Source: Vulcanimicrobiota bacterium
GTDB taxonomy: Bacteria > Vulcanimicrobiota > Vulcanimicrobiia > Vulcanimicrobiales > Vulcanimicrobiaceae
Reading direction: 5' to 3'
DNA length: 33,504 bases
Assembly: GCA_030041115.1 (NCBI GenBank)
Contig: JASHOM010000089.1
Location: 1-33,504, forward strand
The notes below the pieces were generated by a model. The model searched no databases and was not told the DNA's origin. It saw only the letters and a program-made list of their open reading frames with translations. This document shows, piece after piece, positions 7,407 through 14,685 of the stretch (positions within the stretch are counted from its first letter, which is position 1; every line of letters begins with the position of its first letter). Both the position numbers and the translations under genes were made by a program.

Positions 7407-8690
7407 CGCGAAATATGCCGCGATTCCGGCGAGCTCGACGCCGACCCCGTAAAGCGTATCGCGCGGATAGATCGCGAACTCGGCGGCGAAGATGGCGAGC
7501 AATACGACGATGAAGAAGCCCGTCGTTACGGGATGTCCCGGCACCGTCGTCGCCGGCACCGGACGTTTGGCGTCGCGCGCGCGCAGGATGAAAACCGCTA
7601 TGGCCGCTAGGAAGATGAAGAGCCACTGCGGCGCGACGACCCAGTTGATGATCTGCTCGTACGTTCCCGTCAGCGCAATGAACGAGGTTATGACCGCTTG
7701 CAGCAGTATCGCGACGACCGGCGCGCGCGTCGAAGGGCTGATCCAGGCGACCTGCTTGAAGAACAACCCTTCGGCGGCCATTTGAAAATAGACGCGGGGA
7801 AACGCGAGCATGCAGGTGCTGAGATAACCGAGCGTCGAGAGCGCGATTGCCACGGCGATGAAGCGGCTCCCGAGGTCGCCGACGGCCGCGCGCATCGCCT
7901 GCGCCGCCGGCGCCGCGGTGGCGGCGACCCCGCCGGCACCGAGCATACGAAGGTAGGCAATGTTGGCGAGCACGTAGATCGCGATCACGACGAGGATGCC
8001 GGCGATCAGGGCGCGCGGAATCGTGCGGCGGGCGTCGACCGTTTCGGCCGTCACCAAGGCGGCCGACTGAAATCCCGAATAGGTAAAGAGAACGGGCAGC
8101 ATCGCGACCCCGATCGCCGCGACGAGCGAGGCGGAAGGCTCGAACGGCGGCGCCGGCGCGAACGTATGCGGATGTGCCGTGAAACAGGCGACGATGAGAA
8201 TGCCCAATGCGCCGACCTTGAGCAGCACCGTCAGATTCTGCCAGTTACTGCCTTGGCGCACGCCCAGCGCATTGATTGCGGCCAGCACGACCAGCGTGAC
8301 CACCGCGACGATCCGCGGATCGAGCGACAAACCGGCGAGCGGCCCGAGATAGCCCGCGAAGAGAACGGCCGCCGCGGCGTTCGCGCCGCTGCCTGAAACC
8401 AGCAGCAGCGTCCATCCGAAAAGGAATCCGACCATGGGATGGTAGGCGTTGCGCAGGTAACCGTAGAGGCCGCCGCCCAGCGGCCGGCGCGCGGCGAGCT
8501 CGGCGAAAACGAAGGCGCCGATCAGCGCGATGACGCCGCCGGCCAGCCAGCAGCCGATCACGATGGCAGGGAACTGCGCCCGCTGCGCAACGACCGCAGG
8601 CGTCCGAAAGATTCCCGAACCGACGATTCCGCCGATCGCGATCAGCGTGAGGTCGAAGGTCTTGAGGCGCCGTACGAGCTGTCGCCGCAC
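7365..8690 (-). CDS. APC-superfamily amino acid permease
   Basis: This 441-residue, strongly hydrophobic protein probably has 12 transmembrane helices. The first helix carries the APC signature IGGIVGSGIFRTPA, the unwound substrate-binding segment of TM1. GPLG-type loops follow (RRPLGGGLYGYLRNAYHP), and TM6 carries FTYSGFQSAALVTAETVDARRTIPRAL. This resembles the LAT-like / amino acid-polyamine-organocation branch; the substrate amino acid cannot be read from sequence. The start codon is GTG with AAGG eight bases upstream. Its last 42 bases overlap the convergent solute-binding protein gene. It is divergent from the small lipoprotein gene. Confidence 0.88.
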   Translation of the reverse strand: MRRQLVRRLKTFDLTLIAIGGIVGSGIFRTPAVVAQRAQFPAIVIGCWLAGGVIALIGAFVFAELAARRPLGGGLYGYLRNAYHPMVGFLFGWTLLLVSGSGANAAAAVLFAGYLGPLAGLSLDPRIVAVVTLVVLAAINALGVRQGSNWQNLTVLLKVGALGILIVACFTAHPHTFAPAPPFEPSASLVAAIGVAMLPVLFTYSGFQSAALVTAETVDARRTIPRALIAGILVVIAIYVLANIAYLRMLGAGGVAATAAPAAQAMRAAVGDLGSRFIAVAIALSTLGYLSTCMLAFPRVYFQMAAEGLFFKQVAWISPSTRAPVVAILLQAVITSFIALTGTYEQIINWVVAPQWLFIFLAAIAVFILRARDAKRPVPATTVPGHPVTTGFFIVVLLAIFAAEFAIYPRDTLYGVGVELAGIAAYFALTRVPRFGINRNP

Positions 8691-8767
8691 TACGGACCTT
8701 GATGCATGCGGCGGCTCGGCACGTTAGGTTTGGGCGGAAGCCGTCCCTGCAAGTCGAATACGATCGA

Positions 8768-9118
8768 ATGCGTCTTTGCCTCGTCGTTCTCGCCGCGGTT
8801 GCCTTCGTCGCCTGTACGAACAACGACTACGTCCCCAACGTGATTCGGTTGAATCCCGACGGCACGTCGGCGCATCCTGCAAATCAGTCGATCGAGTCGT
8901 CGTTCACGTTGACGGCAGAAGAAGACGGATACACCGGGCAGTTCACGGCGCAGACGATCGTCGGAAAATGCTGGGTCGTTCAAGCGCCGATCACGACGAG
9001 CGGGGCGTGGACCGTCGTTCCACAGGGCGCGACCTGCAGCACGAGGCTCGACACCGAGCAGATTCAGGTCAAGGACACCAAAGGAAACTCGGCCGTTACC
9101 TATATCCACTCCACCTAA
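8768..9118 (+). CDS. Small lipoprotein of unknown function
   Basis: This 116-residue protein starts at ATG 8768. The track's longer start (8699) only adds a non-signal-like Arg/His-rich extension that overlaps the divergent promoter region. The signal MRLCLVVLAAVAFVAC places the lipidated Cys at 16. The mature part is one small beta-rich domain (SSFTLTAEEDGYTGQF, WTVVPQGATC) with a possible disulfide between its two Cys residues. I do not recognise a family. It converges with the cytochrome c gene, and their stop codons overlap by four bases. Confidence 0.65.
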   Translation: MRLCLVVLAAVAFVACTNNDYVPNVIRLNPDGTSAHPANQSIESSFTLTAEEDGYTGQFTAQTIVGKCWVVQAPITTSGAWTVVPQGATCSTRLDTEQIQVKDTKGNSAVTYIHST

Positions 9119-9555
9119 GGGGCGAGCTGCGTCAAAACGTACGCGGCGACGTCGTGCAGATCGTTCGGCGGCATATGCCAGCGCGGCATGACGGGATCGA
9201 GCGGCTCTCCATCGTTGTCGATGCCGGTCGAAATCGCGCGCTCCAGTAAAGCGAGCGTGTACGGATGGCGCTGATCCGTTACGAGCGCGCGGTGACGTAG
9301 GTCCGCACTGACGACGCCCCCGGGAAAGTGCACGCCGCCGGAACCGTCGGTGCGATGGCAGGCGGCGCAATACGCAAAGAGCGGTCTCGGTGACGCCGAA
9401 ATCGGTACGCCGGAGCCGTCCCGGCCGGTGAGAAAGATGGCGCGGCCGTTGGAGAGTTGGGACGGCGACGCGCAAGCGGTCAGCGCCAGGACCGCGAGAC
9501 CGAGCAACCCGGCCGCTGCGCCTGCCGGCGTACGTCTGAGAGCGCCAAGCCGCAT
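9115..9555 (-). CDS. Mono-heme cytochrome c lipoprotein
   Basis: The ATG at 9555 gives a 146-residue protein with a lipoprotein signal (Cys28 in LALTAC). The track's start at 9648 adds an unlikely leader and would overlap the phosphoesterase start. One heme-binding motif, CAACH (C63-H67), lies inside FAYCAACHRTDGSGG, typical of class I cytochromes c. Distal methionine candidates are M123 and M128 in PVMPRWHMPPND, followed by the C-terminal helix LHDVAAYVLTQL. It should be a membrane-anchored periplasmic electron carrier. No oxidase or dehydrogenase genes are adjacent, so the partner is unknown. It is divergent from the phosphoesterase gene with 70 bases between starts. Confidence 0.85.
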   Translation of the reverse strand: MRLGALRRTPAGAAAGLLGLAVLALTACASPSQLSNGRAIFLTGRDGSGVPISASPRPLFAYCAACHRTDGSGGVHFPGGVVSADLRHRALVTDQRHPYTLALLERAISTGIDNDGEPLDPVMPRWHMPPNDLHDVAAYVLTQLAP

Positions 9556-9625
9556 AGCCGGTCTTTCGTCGGCGTCGGCAACCGCCACTGCGGGAGTCCG
9601 ATGGACCGTCTTGGAAATCTCGACC

Positions 9626-11050
9626 ATGTTGGGCAGGTTCCGATTCATTTCGGCAATGTCGTGGTTGGTCGCAACCGCCGCCGGGTGCTCGGGTTACGGC
9701 GCACCCGCCGGCGCACCCGCCGGCGTTCCCACGGCGCCGTCACTTGGGAGCTCGGTAAGCAAGTACATCTCGCACGTCGTCGTCGTCATTCAAGAGAATC
9801 GCAGCCTCGAGAATTTCTTCGCGGGATTCCCGGGCGCCAACGCCCCGCTCTACGGCTGTGCGAAAAAACAGCAAAAACAGTTTGCAGCGCGTGGTGCTCA
9901 ACGCACGAGCTCGGGTTGCCCGTCCGGCGACGTCGTCATTCGCCTCCATCAGATTACGTTCGACGGTCCCGATCTGCGCCACGACTGGGAATCCTCGATG
10001 GCCGATTGGGACAAGGGCAAGATGGATGGATTCTACGAGTTCGGGAACCACACCAAAGACGAAGCGTACGCCTACGTCGTGCATAAGCAGACCGAACCGT
10101 ATTGGGCGATGGCCCGCCAATACGTGCTCGCCGACGAGATGTTCCCCACCGAATTCGGCGGGAGTTTCACGGCCCATCTCACGCTCGTAGCGGGAACCGA
10201 CGACATCAAGCTGCCGTCCGAAGCCGAAGTCGACTTTCCGAGCGCCGCGCCCGACGATTGCGACTCGCCACCCGGCACGAAGAGTTCGTACATAACCGAG
10301 AAGCCGTACCGGGTCAAGTATTATTTCCAGGGGCCGTTCCCGTGCTTCGATCAGTTCAATACGATGGCCGAAGTGCTCGACCGCGCCGGGGTCTCGTGGA
10401 AGTTCTACGCGACCAAACTGCTCGACGCCGGCTTCTGGGAGCCGTTCGAGGCGATCAGGTACGTACGCTACGGTCACGACTGGCGCTCGAACATCATCGT
10501 GCCGCAAACGAAGATTCTAACCGATCCCGAAAAAGGCGAGCTGGCCTCGGTGAGCTGGGTCACGCCGAGCAAGGCCGATTCGGATCATCCGGCCGCTCAC
10601 AGCGATTTGGGGCCGTCCTGGGTCGCATCGATCGTGAACGCGATCGGTGAAAGTCCCTACTGGAATACGACGGCGATCATCATCCTGTGGGACGACTGGG
10701 GAGGCTGGTACGACAACGCCCCGCCGCCGCAGCTCGATTATCGCGGCCTCGGCATTCGCGTGCCGTGCTTGATCATCTCGCCGTACGCGAGGCAAGGAGA
10801 ATCGCACGAAGGCTACGTGTCGCACACGCAATACGAGTATGGCAGCATCCTGAGGTTCATCGAGCAGGTTTTCGACCTTCCCCATATCGGCACGGAGGCG
10901 AACGGCTATACGGATAAGCGCGCCAACAGTCTCATCGACAGCTTCGACTTCACGCAGTCTCCGCGTCCGTTCACGCCGATTAAAACGGTCTACCCGAGCT
11001 CGCGCTTCATTCACGAGCCGCCGTCGGACGAACCCGTCGATACGCAGTAG
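9626..11050 (+). CDS. Secreted phosphoesterase (phospholipase C / acid phosphatase family)
   Basis: The ATG at 9626 gives 474 residues with a probable lipoprotein signal (VATAAGC, Cys21) and a Gly-Ala-Pro repeat linker (GAPAGAPAGVP). The catalytic domain matches the PF04185 phosphoesterase family: HVVVVIQENRSLENFF at the N-terminus (metal ligands in ENRS, 57-60), DGPDLRHDWESSMADWDKGKMDGF, DEMFPTEFGGSFTAHL, WDDWGGWYDN (355-360), and SPYARQGESHEGYVSHTQYEYGSILRFIE. Members include phospholipases C and AcpA-like acid phosphatases, so phospholipid or phosphomonoester hydrolysis outside the cell is likely. The exact substrate is open. The track's start at 9350 runs antisense through the cytochrome gene and is rejected. 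A strong hairpin overlaps the stop codon. Confidence 0.9.
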   Translation: MLGRFRFISAMSWLVATAAGCSGYGAPAGAPAGVPTAPSLGSSVSKYISHVVVVIQENRSLENFFAGFPGANAPLYGCAKKQQKQFAARGAQRTSSGCPSGDVVIRLHQITFDGPDLRHDWESSMADWDKGKMDGFYEFGNHTKDEAYAYVVHKQTEPYWAMARQYVLADEMFPTEFGGSFTAHLTLVAGTDDIKLPSEAEVDFPSAAPDDCDSPPGTKSSYITEKPYRVKYYFQGPFPCFDQFNTMAEVLDRAGVSWKFYATKLLDAGFWEPFEAIRYVRYGHDWRSNIIVPQTKILTDPEKGELASVSWVTPSKADSDHPAAHSDLGPSWVASIVNAIGESPYWNTTAIIILWDDWGGWYDNAPPPQLDYRGLGIRVPCLIISPYARQGESHEGYVSHTQYEYGSILRFIEQVFDLPHIGTEANGYTDKRANSLIDSFDFTQSPRPFTPIKTVYPSSRFIHEPPSDEPVDTQ

Positions 11051-11084
11051 CGCGCGGTTGGCAAAACCGCGCGCTCCGTTTCTT
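11049..11084 (+). terminator. Rho-independent-like terminator after the phosphoesterase gene
   Basis: The arms AGCGCGCGGTT (starting inside the stop codon) and AACCGCGCGCT pair perfectly over 11 bases around loop GGCAA, and the stem is followed by CCGTTTCTT. The gene downstream is convergent, so the hairpin may serve both strands. Its core is nearly the same as that of the hairpin at 3093-3121. Confidence 0.7.
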
Positions 11085-11104
11085 ATGCGGACGAACGCCG
11101 CGGT

Positions 11105-12142
11105 TCAGTAGACCGGCGCGGTGCCCACGCCGGTCGGCGGCTGCTCAATCGGCGGAATCGGTTGCGAGAACGGAATCGGCGTCGGTGTGGGACCCGAGAA
11201 CGGAATCGGCGTCGGAACGGGGCCCGAAATCGGCTGCCCGAGGATCGGCGTGGGAGTGGGCCGGCGCTGCTCGTACCCATTGACGAGGGCACCGCCGAGG
11301 TCCACGTCGTGCGCGCTAACGTCGACGTTCACGCCTTTCTCTTGGGGGGTAAGCGTCGTCTCGATTCGTCCCCCATTGCCGTTCTGCGCGCTCACGCGCA
11401 GTGCCCCGTTCTGCTCGTAGGTAACCGACTCGCCGTTGCCGAGCTGCAGCGTCTGTCCCTTCGCGATGGAGATCGATTGTCCGTAGCTCGTGATCGACGC
11501 GTCGCCGTCGTTATTCATCGTGACCGTCGTCGCCCCGTTGTTCAGCGCGACCGTCGCCGATTGGTTCCAGTCGACGCCTTTACCGTCGCGCGGCGTAACC
11601 TGCGTCGAGACGCGAAATCCGCCGGCGATCGAATCGGAGTTGATCAAATCGGGTTGCGAAGCCATGTTGTTCCATTTGGCACCGTTGAAGGATAGATGCG
11701 GATCGCCGTCGCTCGAACCTTTGGCGTTTTGGAAGTAGCGTTCGTTGCCGGAGGGCGGGCAACCGGTGCCGCCGTATGGCGAACAGCCGTTACCGCCGTT
11801 GGGCGGACAGCCGTTACCGCCGTTGGGCGGACAACCGTTGGATCCGTAGGGCGAATTGGAGCCGTAGCCCATCAGCGACTGAAGCATCTGCATCAACTGC
11901 TGCAAGACGCCCATGAGCGGCCCGAAGAGCCCTTGCATCGAGCTCGAGCTGCCGTAGCCGTCGGCGTACGAGGATGAGGCATCGCTTTGAGTGAGCCAAG
12001 GCGGAACGAAACGCGAGATATTGTCGCCCGCGGCGGGTGCAGCCGACCCGGCAAAGAGCGCGCCTTCGGCTTGCGCGCCCTCGGCGGGAGAGGAGAGCGA
12101 ACTTGGGGTGAGCGAGCCGTCGAACGGCTGAACGTACATCAT
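11105..12142 (-). CDS. GDPH-motif (vWD/DUF1521-like) protein with Cys octapeptide repeats
   Basis: This 345-residue protein has no classical signal peptide. The layout is a Ser/Ala-rich N-terminus, then a Met/Leu-rich amphipathic stretch GLFGPLMGVLQQLMQMLQ (about 71-90). Next are four or five octapeptides of the CPPNGGNG type (about 97-132). A beta domain (about 140-290) opens with SSDGDPHLSFNG and contains repeated TVTM..DGDASITSYGQSISI strands. The tail has decapeptides of the type PTPIPFSGPT. GDPH opens von Willebrand type D domains and is also the self-cleavage site of metal-ion-inducible autocleavage (MIIA, DUF1521) domains of rhizobial NopE proteins. Which of the two applies here cannot be decided by eye. 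GGAGG lies three bases before the first ATG and six before the second (12139), so the second may be the true start. Confidence 0.75.
   Translation of the reverse strand: MMYVQPFDGSLTPSSLSSPAEGAQAEGALFAGSAAPAAGDNISRFVPPWLTQSDASSSYADGYGSSSSMQGLFGPLMGVLQQLMQMLQSLMGYGSNSPYGSNGCPPNGGNGCPPNGGNGCSPYGGTGCPPSGNERYFQNAKGSSDGDPHLSFNGAKWNNMASQPDLINSDSIAGGFRVSTQVTPRDGKGVDWNQSATVALNNGATTVTMNNDGDASITSYGQSISIAKGQTLQLGNGESVTYEQNGALRVSAQNGNGGRIETTLTPQEKGVNVDVSAHDVDLGGALVNGYEQRRPTPTPILGQPISGPVPTPIPFSGPTPTPIPFSQPIPPIEQPPTGVGTAPVY
11165..11224. repeat. 30-bp tandem repeat (2 copies) coding the Pro-rich tail
   Basis: Two adjacent 30-base units share CGAGAACGGAATCGGCGTCGG and differ only in the last bases. They encode the PTPIPFSGP-type decapeptides of the GDPH protein. 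A degenerate third unit follows. The repeat is in frame, so copy number can change without breaking the gene. Confidence 0.7.
11763..11858. repeat. 24-bp tandem repeat (4 units) coding Cys octapeptides
   Basis: Four 24-base units lie head to tail. The two central ones (11787-11810 and 11811-11834) differ by a single base and the outer two are diverged. Each encodes one octapeptide of the CPPNGGNG / CSPYGGTG / NSPYGSNG type in the GDPH protein. It is a coding repeat without spacers, not a CRISPR array. Confidence 0.8.
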
Positions 12143-12231
12143 AAACCTCCGTCGTAATGAATTGCGCTTCGATCACGACGAGTGCGCTGCGCGACAAGGG
12201 GCGGCGGACACGCTAGAAAAACCGAGGCGAC

Positions 12232-13342
12232 ATGAGCGATACGCAGATAACCACCGTGGCCCGTCTTCAGCAGCGCTTGGAAGCGCTCAAGGAGCGTCTT
12301 TGACGACGCCGGCAGCCGTCGCCGGATAGCCGAGCTCGAGGAACGCTCGCGATCGCAGGAGTTCTGGAGCGATCCGGACTCGGCGCAGCGCACGATGAAG
12401 GAACTCGCCGAGTTACGCGAACGGACGGAGTCGTTCGCTGCCGTCGGCGCCGCGCTCGACGAAGCGCGCGAGCTGCTGGCGCTCTTCAAGGACGATCCGG
12501 CGGCCGAAGGTGAAGCCGATCGGAGCATCGCTTCGGCGGCGGACTCGCTCGAAGCGCTCGAGATGGCGGCCAGCTTTAGCGGTGAGTTCGATGCGCACGA
12601 CGCAATCGTGAGCATCTTCACGGGGGCCGGGGGAGTCGATGCCGCCGATTGGACGGCGATGCTCGCTCGCATGTACCTGCGCTGGGCGGAAACGAAGGGA
12701 TTTTCGACGCAGATCGTCGACGAGTCGCCGGCCGAAGAAGCCGGTTTGAAATCGCTGACTTTCTTCGTACGCGGCCGTAACGCTTATGGGTTGCTCGAGA
12801 GCGAGCGCGGGGTTCATCGCCTGGTCCGGCTTTCACCGTTCGACGCGGCGCACCGCCGCCACACCTCGTTTGCGGCAGTCGACGTTATCCCGGAGGTTGA
12901 AGCCGGCGAAAGCCCCGACGTCGAGATCAAGCCCGACGATCTGCGAATCGAAACATTCAAATCCGGCGGCGCGGGCGGGCAATACGTGAACAAGACCGAG
13001 TCGGCGGTTCGAGTCGTGCACCTGCCGACCGGAATCGTGGTTGCCTCGCAGCAAGAACGCTCGCAAGCGCAAAACCGCGAAGTGGCGTTGAACATTCTGC
13101 GCGCAAAGCTGGTTGCCCGCGCGGGCGAGGAGCGCGACCGGAAGCTCGCCGATTTGCGCGGGGAACGTCAGGCGAACGAGTGGGGCTCGCAGATTCGGTC
13201 GTACGTGCTGCAGCCCTACCAACTCGTCAAGGATCATCGCACCGGCGTCGAAACGGGTAACGTCGGCGACGTACTCGACGGTCGAATAGATACGTTCATT
13301 TGGCCCTTTCTCCAGCAGCGTCGCGGCGCGCCGCCGGGGTAA
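12232..13342 (+). CDS. prfB: Peptide chain release factor 2 (programmed +1 frameshift)
   Basis: The gene starts at ATG 12232 (GAGG five bases upstream). It reads 23 codons to an in-frame TGA at 12301-12303, then continues in the +1 frame from GAC at 12302 to the TAA at 13342, giving 369 residues. The ORF track lists only the second part from an internal ATG (12395). The release-factor hallmarks are present: the anticodon-like tripeptide in LVRLSPFD and the catalytic GGQ in SGGAGGQYVNK. RF2 terminates at UGA and UAA by triggering peptidyl-tRNA hydrolysis. Low RF2 favours the frameshift, so the protein controls its own synthesis. The next gene starts two bases after the stop, suggesting coupling. 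Confidence 0.95.
12289..12304 (+). promoter_or_regulatory. prfB programmed frameshift site
   Basis: AAGGAG, a three-base spacer, then CTT TGA C reproduces the classical RF2 recoding signal: an internal Shine-Dalgarno sequence just upstream of a slippery CTT codon and a UGA stop followed by C. Ribosomes shift from CTT to TTT when UGA is decoded slowly. The downstream +1 frame is continuous with the rest of RF2. Confidence 0.93.
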
Positions 13343-13344
13343 CC

Positions 13345-14685
13345 ATGCGCGACCGTTTTTTGTGGATTGGGGTGGCGGTCTACGCGGCGCTCTTCGCGTG
13401 GCTGGGGTCGGTGAAGTACGCCGCGCATCGCAACCTGGTGGATTTCGGAATCTTCGCGCAGACGGCGGCAAGCGCGTTCGGCTGCTTCTGCAATCCGATC
13501 GAGGGTAGTCACTGGGCGTTTCATTTCTCGCCGATTCTCTATCCGGTGGGGATCGCGGTCGCGTTGATGCACGCGCCGCTCACGATGATCGCGCTTCAGG
13601 CGATTGCCGGTGCGCTTGTGGCGCCGCCCGTCTACGCACTGGTTCGGGCGCGCAGCGACGCCGGGCGCGCGCGGCTGGCGGCACTCGTTACGTGGCTCTA
13701 TCCCCCGCTTGCCGGACTGATCTTCGGCGACTTTCACGAAAACGGTTTCGCGCCGGCGGCGGTGGCCTGGACGATCTACTGCTTCGACGCCGGTCTGATC
13801 GGCGCGACGTTCATCGCGGCACTCGTCACGTTGTCGATCAAAGAGGATCAAGCCGTTTTTTTGGCCGTCGCCGGCGCGCTGGGCGCGTGGCGCTTTCGCG
13901 GGACGAGCCGCGGCCGCGTTGCCGCTGCGATCGCGACCGTCAGCGTGCTCGTGCTGTTGGTCTTTTTCGGATACATCCGTTCGCACGCAACGGCTTGGAA
14001 CGGAACGTCGTGGCAGCCGATGCGCTTTTATGCCTGGAGCGTAGCCGACGCGGCGACTCTCGTCGCGGGAATCGGCGCGCGAGCCGGCTTCGTGGTGCTC
14101 GTCTTCGTGCCGTTGCTCTTTTTGCCGTTTCGCTCCGCCGCGATCTGGCTCGCGGTCGCACCGCTTGCCGAAGTGCTTCTTTCGCGCATCCCGGCGACGT
14201 TCGTGGTCGGAACGCATTATGCCGGAGCCTGGATCGGTTACGTTCTGGCGGCGTTCGCCTTCGCGCTACGCGATCTCCCGGCCGGAAAGGCGCGCGTCGC
14301 GCTGATCGTCTGTGCCGCGCTCTGCGCGCTGGAGCTGGCCGTCGCCGATCCTCTCCATCCCGCGTTGAATCTGCGCGCCGTGCAATCGCGCGACGCGGCT
14401 TTGGACTGGTTCTTGACGACGCTACCGGCCGATGCCAGCCTGGCAACGCAAGAAGAAGCCTACACGCATTTGGCCCTCGCGGATCCGTACGCGCGTCTCT
14501 TGCCCGAGCTGCCCGGCCGGGAAGTGCGGGCCTGCTTCGTCCTGATCGATTGGAACTTTCCCGATTCCGCGCGCTTGCAGGAATACGGCGCGGCCTTCGA
14601 GCGGCTCGTGGAGCGACAGCGCTATCTTCTCGTTGCGAAGCGCGGCGGCATCGAGCTTTATCGCCGTACCGGCGGCTGCCGTTAA
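13345..14685 (+). CDS. DUF2079 polytopic membrane protein (GT-C-like)
   Basis: This 446-residue integral membrane protein has about ten hydrophobic helices. Near the N-terminus, LVDFGIFAQTAASAFGCFCNPIEGSHWAFHFSPILYPVG matches the conserved opening of DUF2079 proteins, which resemble GT-C glycosyltransferases (acidic residue in the first loop, then a conserved His and SPI). FGDFHENGFAP and SIKEDQAVFLAV are also typical. The soluble C-terminal part holds LPADASLATQEEAYTHL. The true enzymatic role is unproven; a lipid-linked sugar transferase is the usual guess. ATG 13345 lies two bases after the prfB stop. The gene converges with a GT9 gene, sharing a TTAA stop overlap. Confidence 0.85.
   Translation: MRDRFLWIGVAVYAALFAWLGSVKYAAHRNLVDFGIFAQTAASAFGCFCNPIEGSHWAFHFSPILYPVGIAVALMHAPLTMIALQAIAGALVAPPVYALVRARSDAGRARLAALVTWLYPPLAGLIFGDFHENGFAPAAVAWTIYCFDAGLIGATFIAALVTLSIKEDQAVFLAVAGALGAWRFRGTSRGRVAAAIATVSVLVLLVFFGYIRSHATAWNGTSWQPMRFYAWSVADAATLVAGIGARAGFVVLVFVPLLFLPFRSAAIWLAVAPLAEVLLSRIPATFVVGTHYAGAWIGYVLAAFAFALRDLPAGKARVALIVCAALCALELAVADPLHPALNLRAVQSRDAALDWFLTTLPADASLATQEEAYTHLALADPYARLLPELPGREVRACFVLIDWNFPDSARLQEYGAAFERLVERQRYLLVAKRGGIELYRRTGGCR

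Noticed and set aside
9350-9625. N-terminal extension of the phosphoesterase ORF
   Set aside because: It runs antisense through the cytochrome c gene and would bury the lipoprotein signal in the middle of the protein; ATG 9626 is used instead.
11763-11858. CRISPR-like repeat array
   Set aside because: Units are 24 bases head to tail without spacers and in frame with a coding octapeptide repeat.
12395-13342. prfB as a complete ORF starting at ATG 12395
   Set aside because: The RF2 N-terminal helices continue upstream in the same frame to the frameshift site, so this start truncates the protein by 54 residues.
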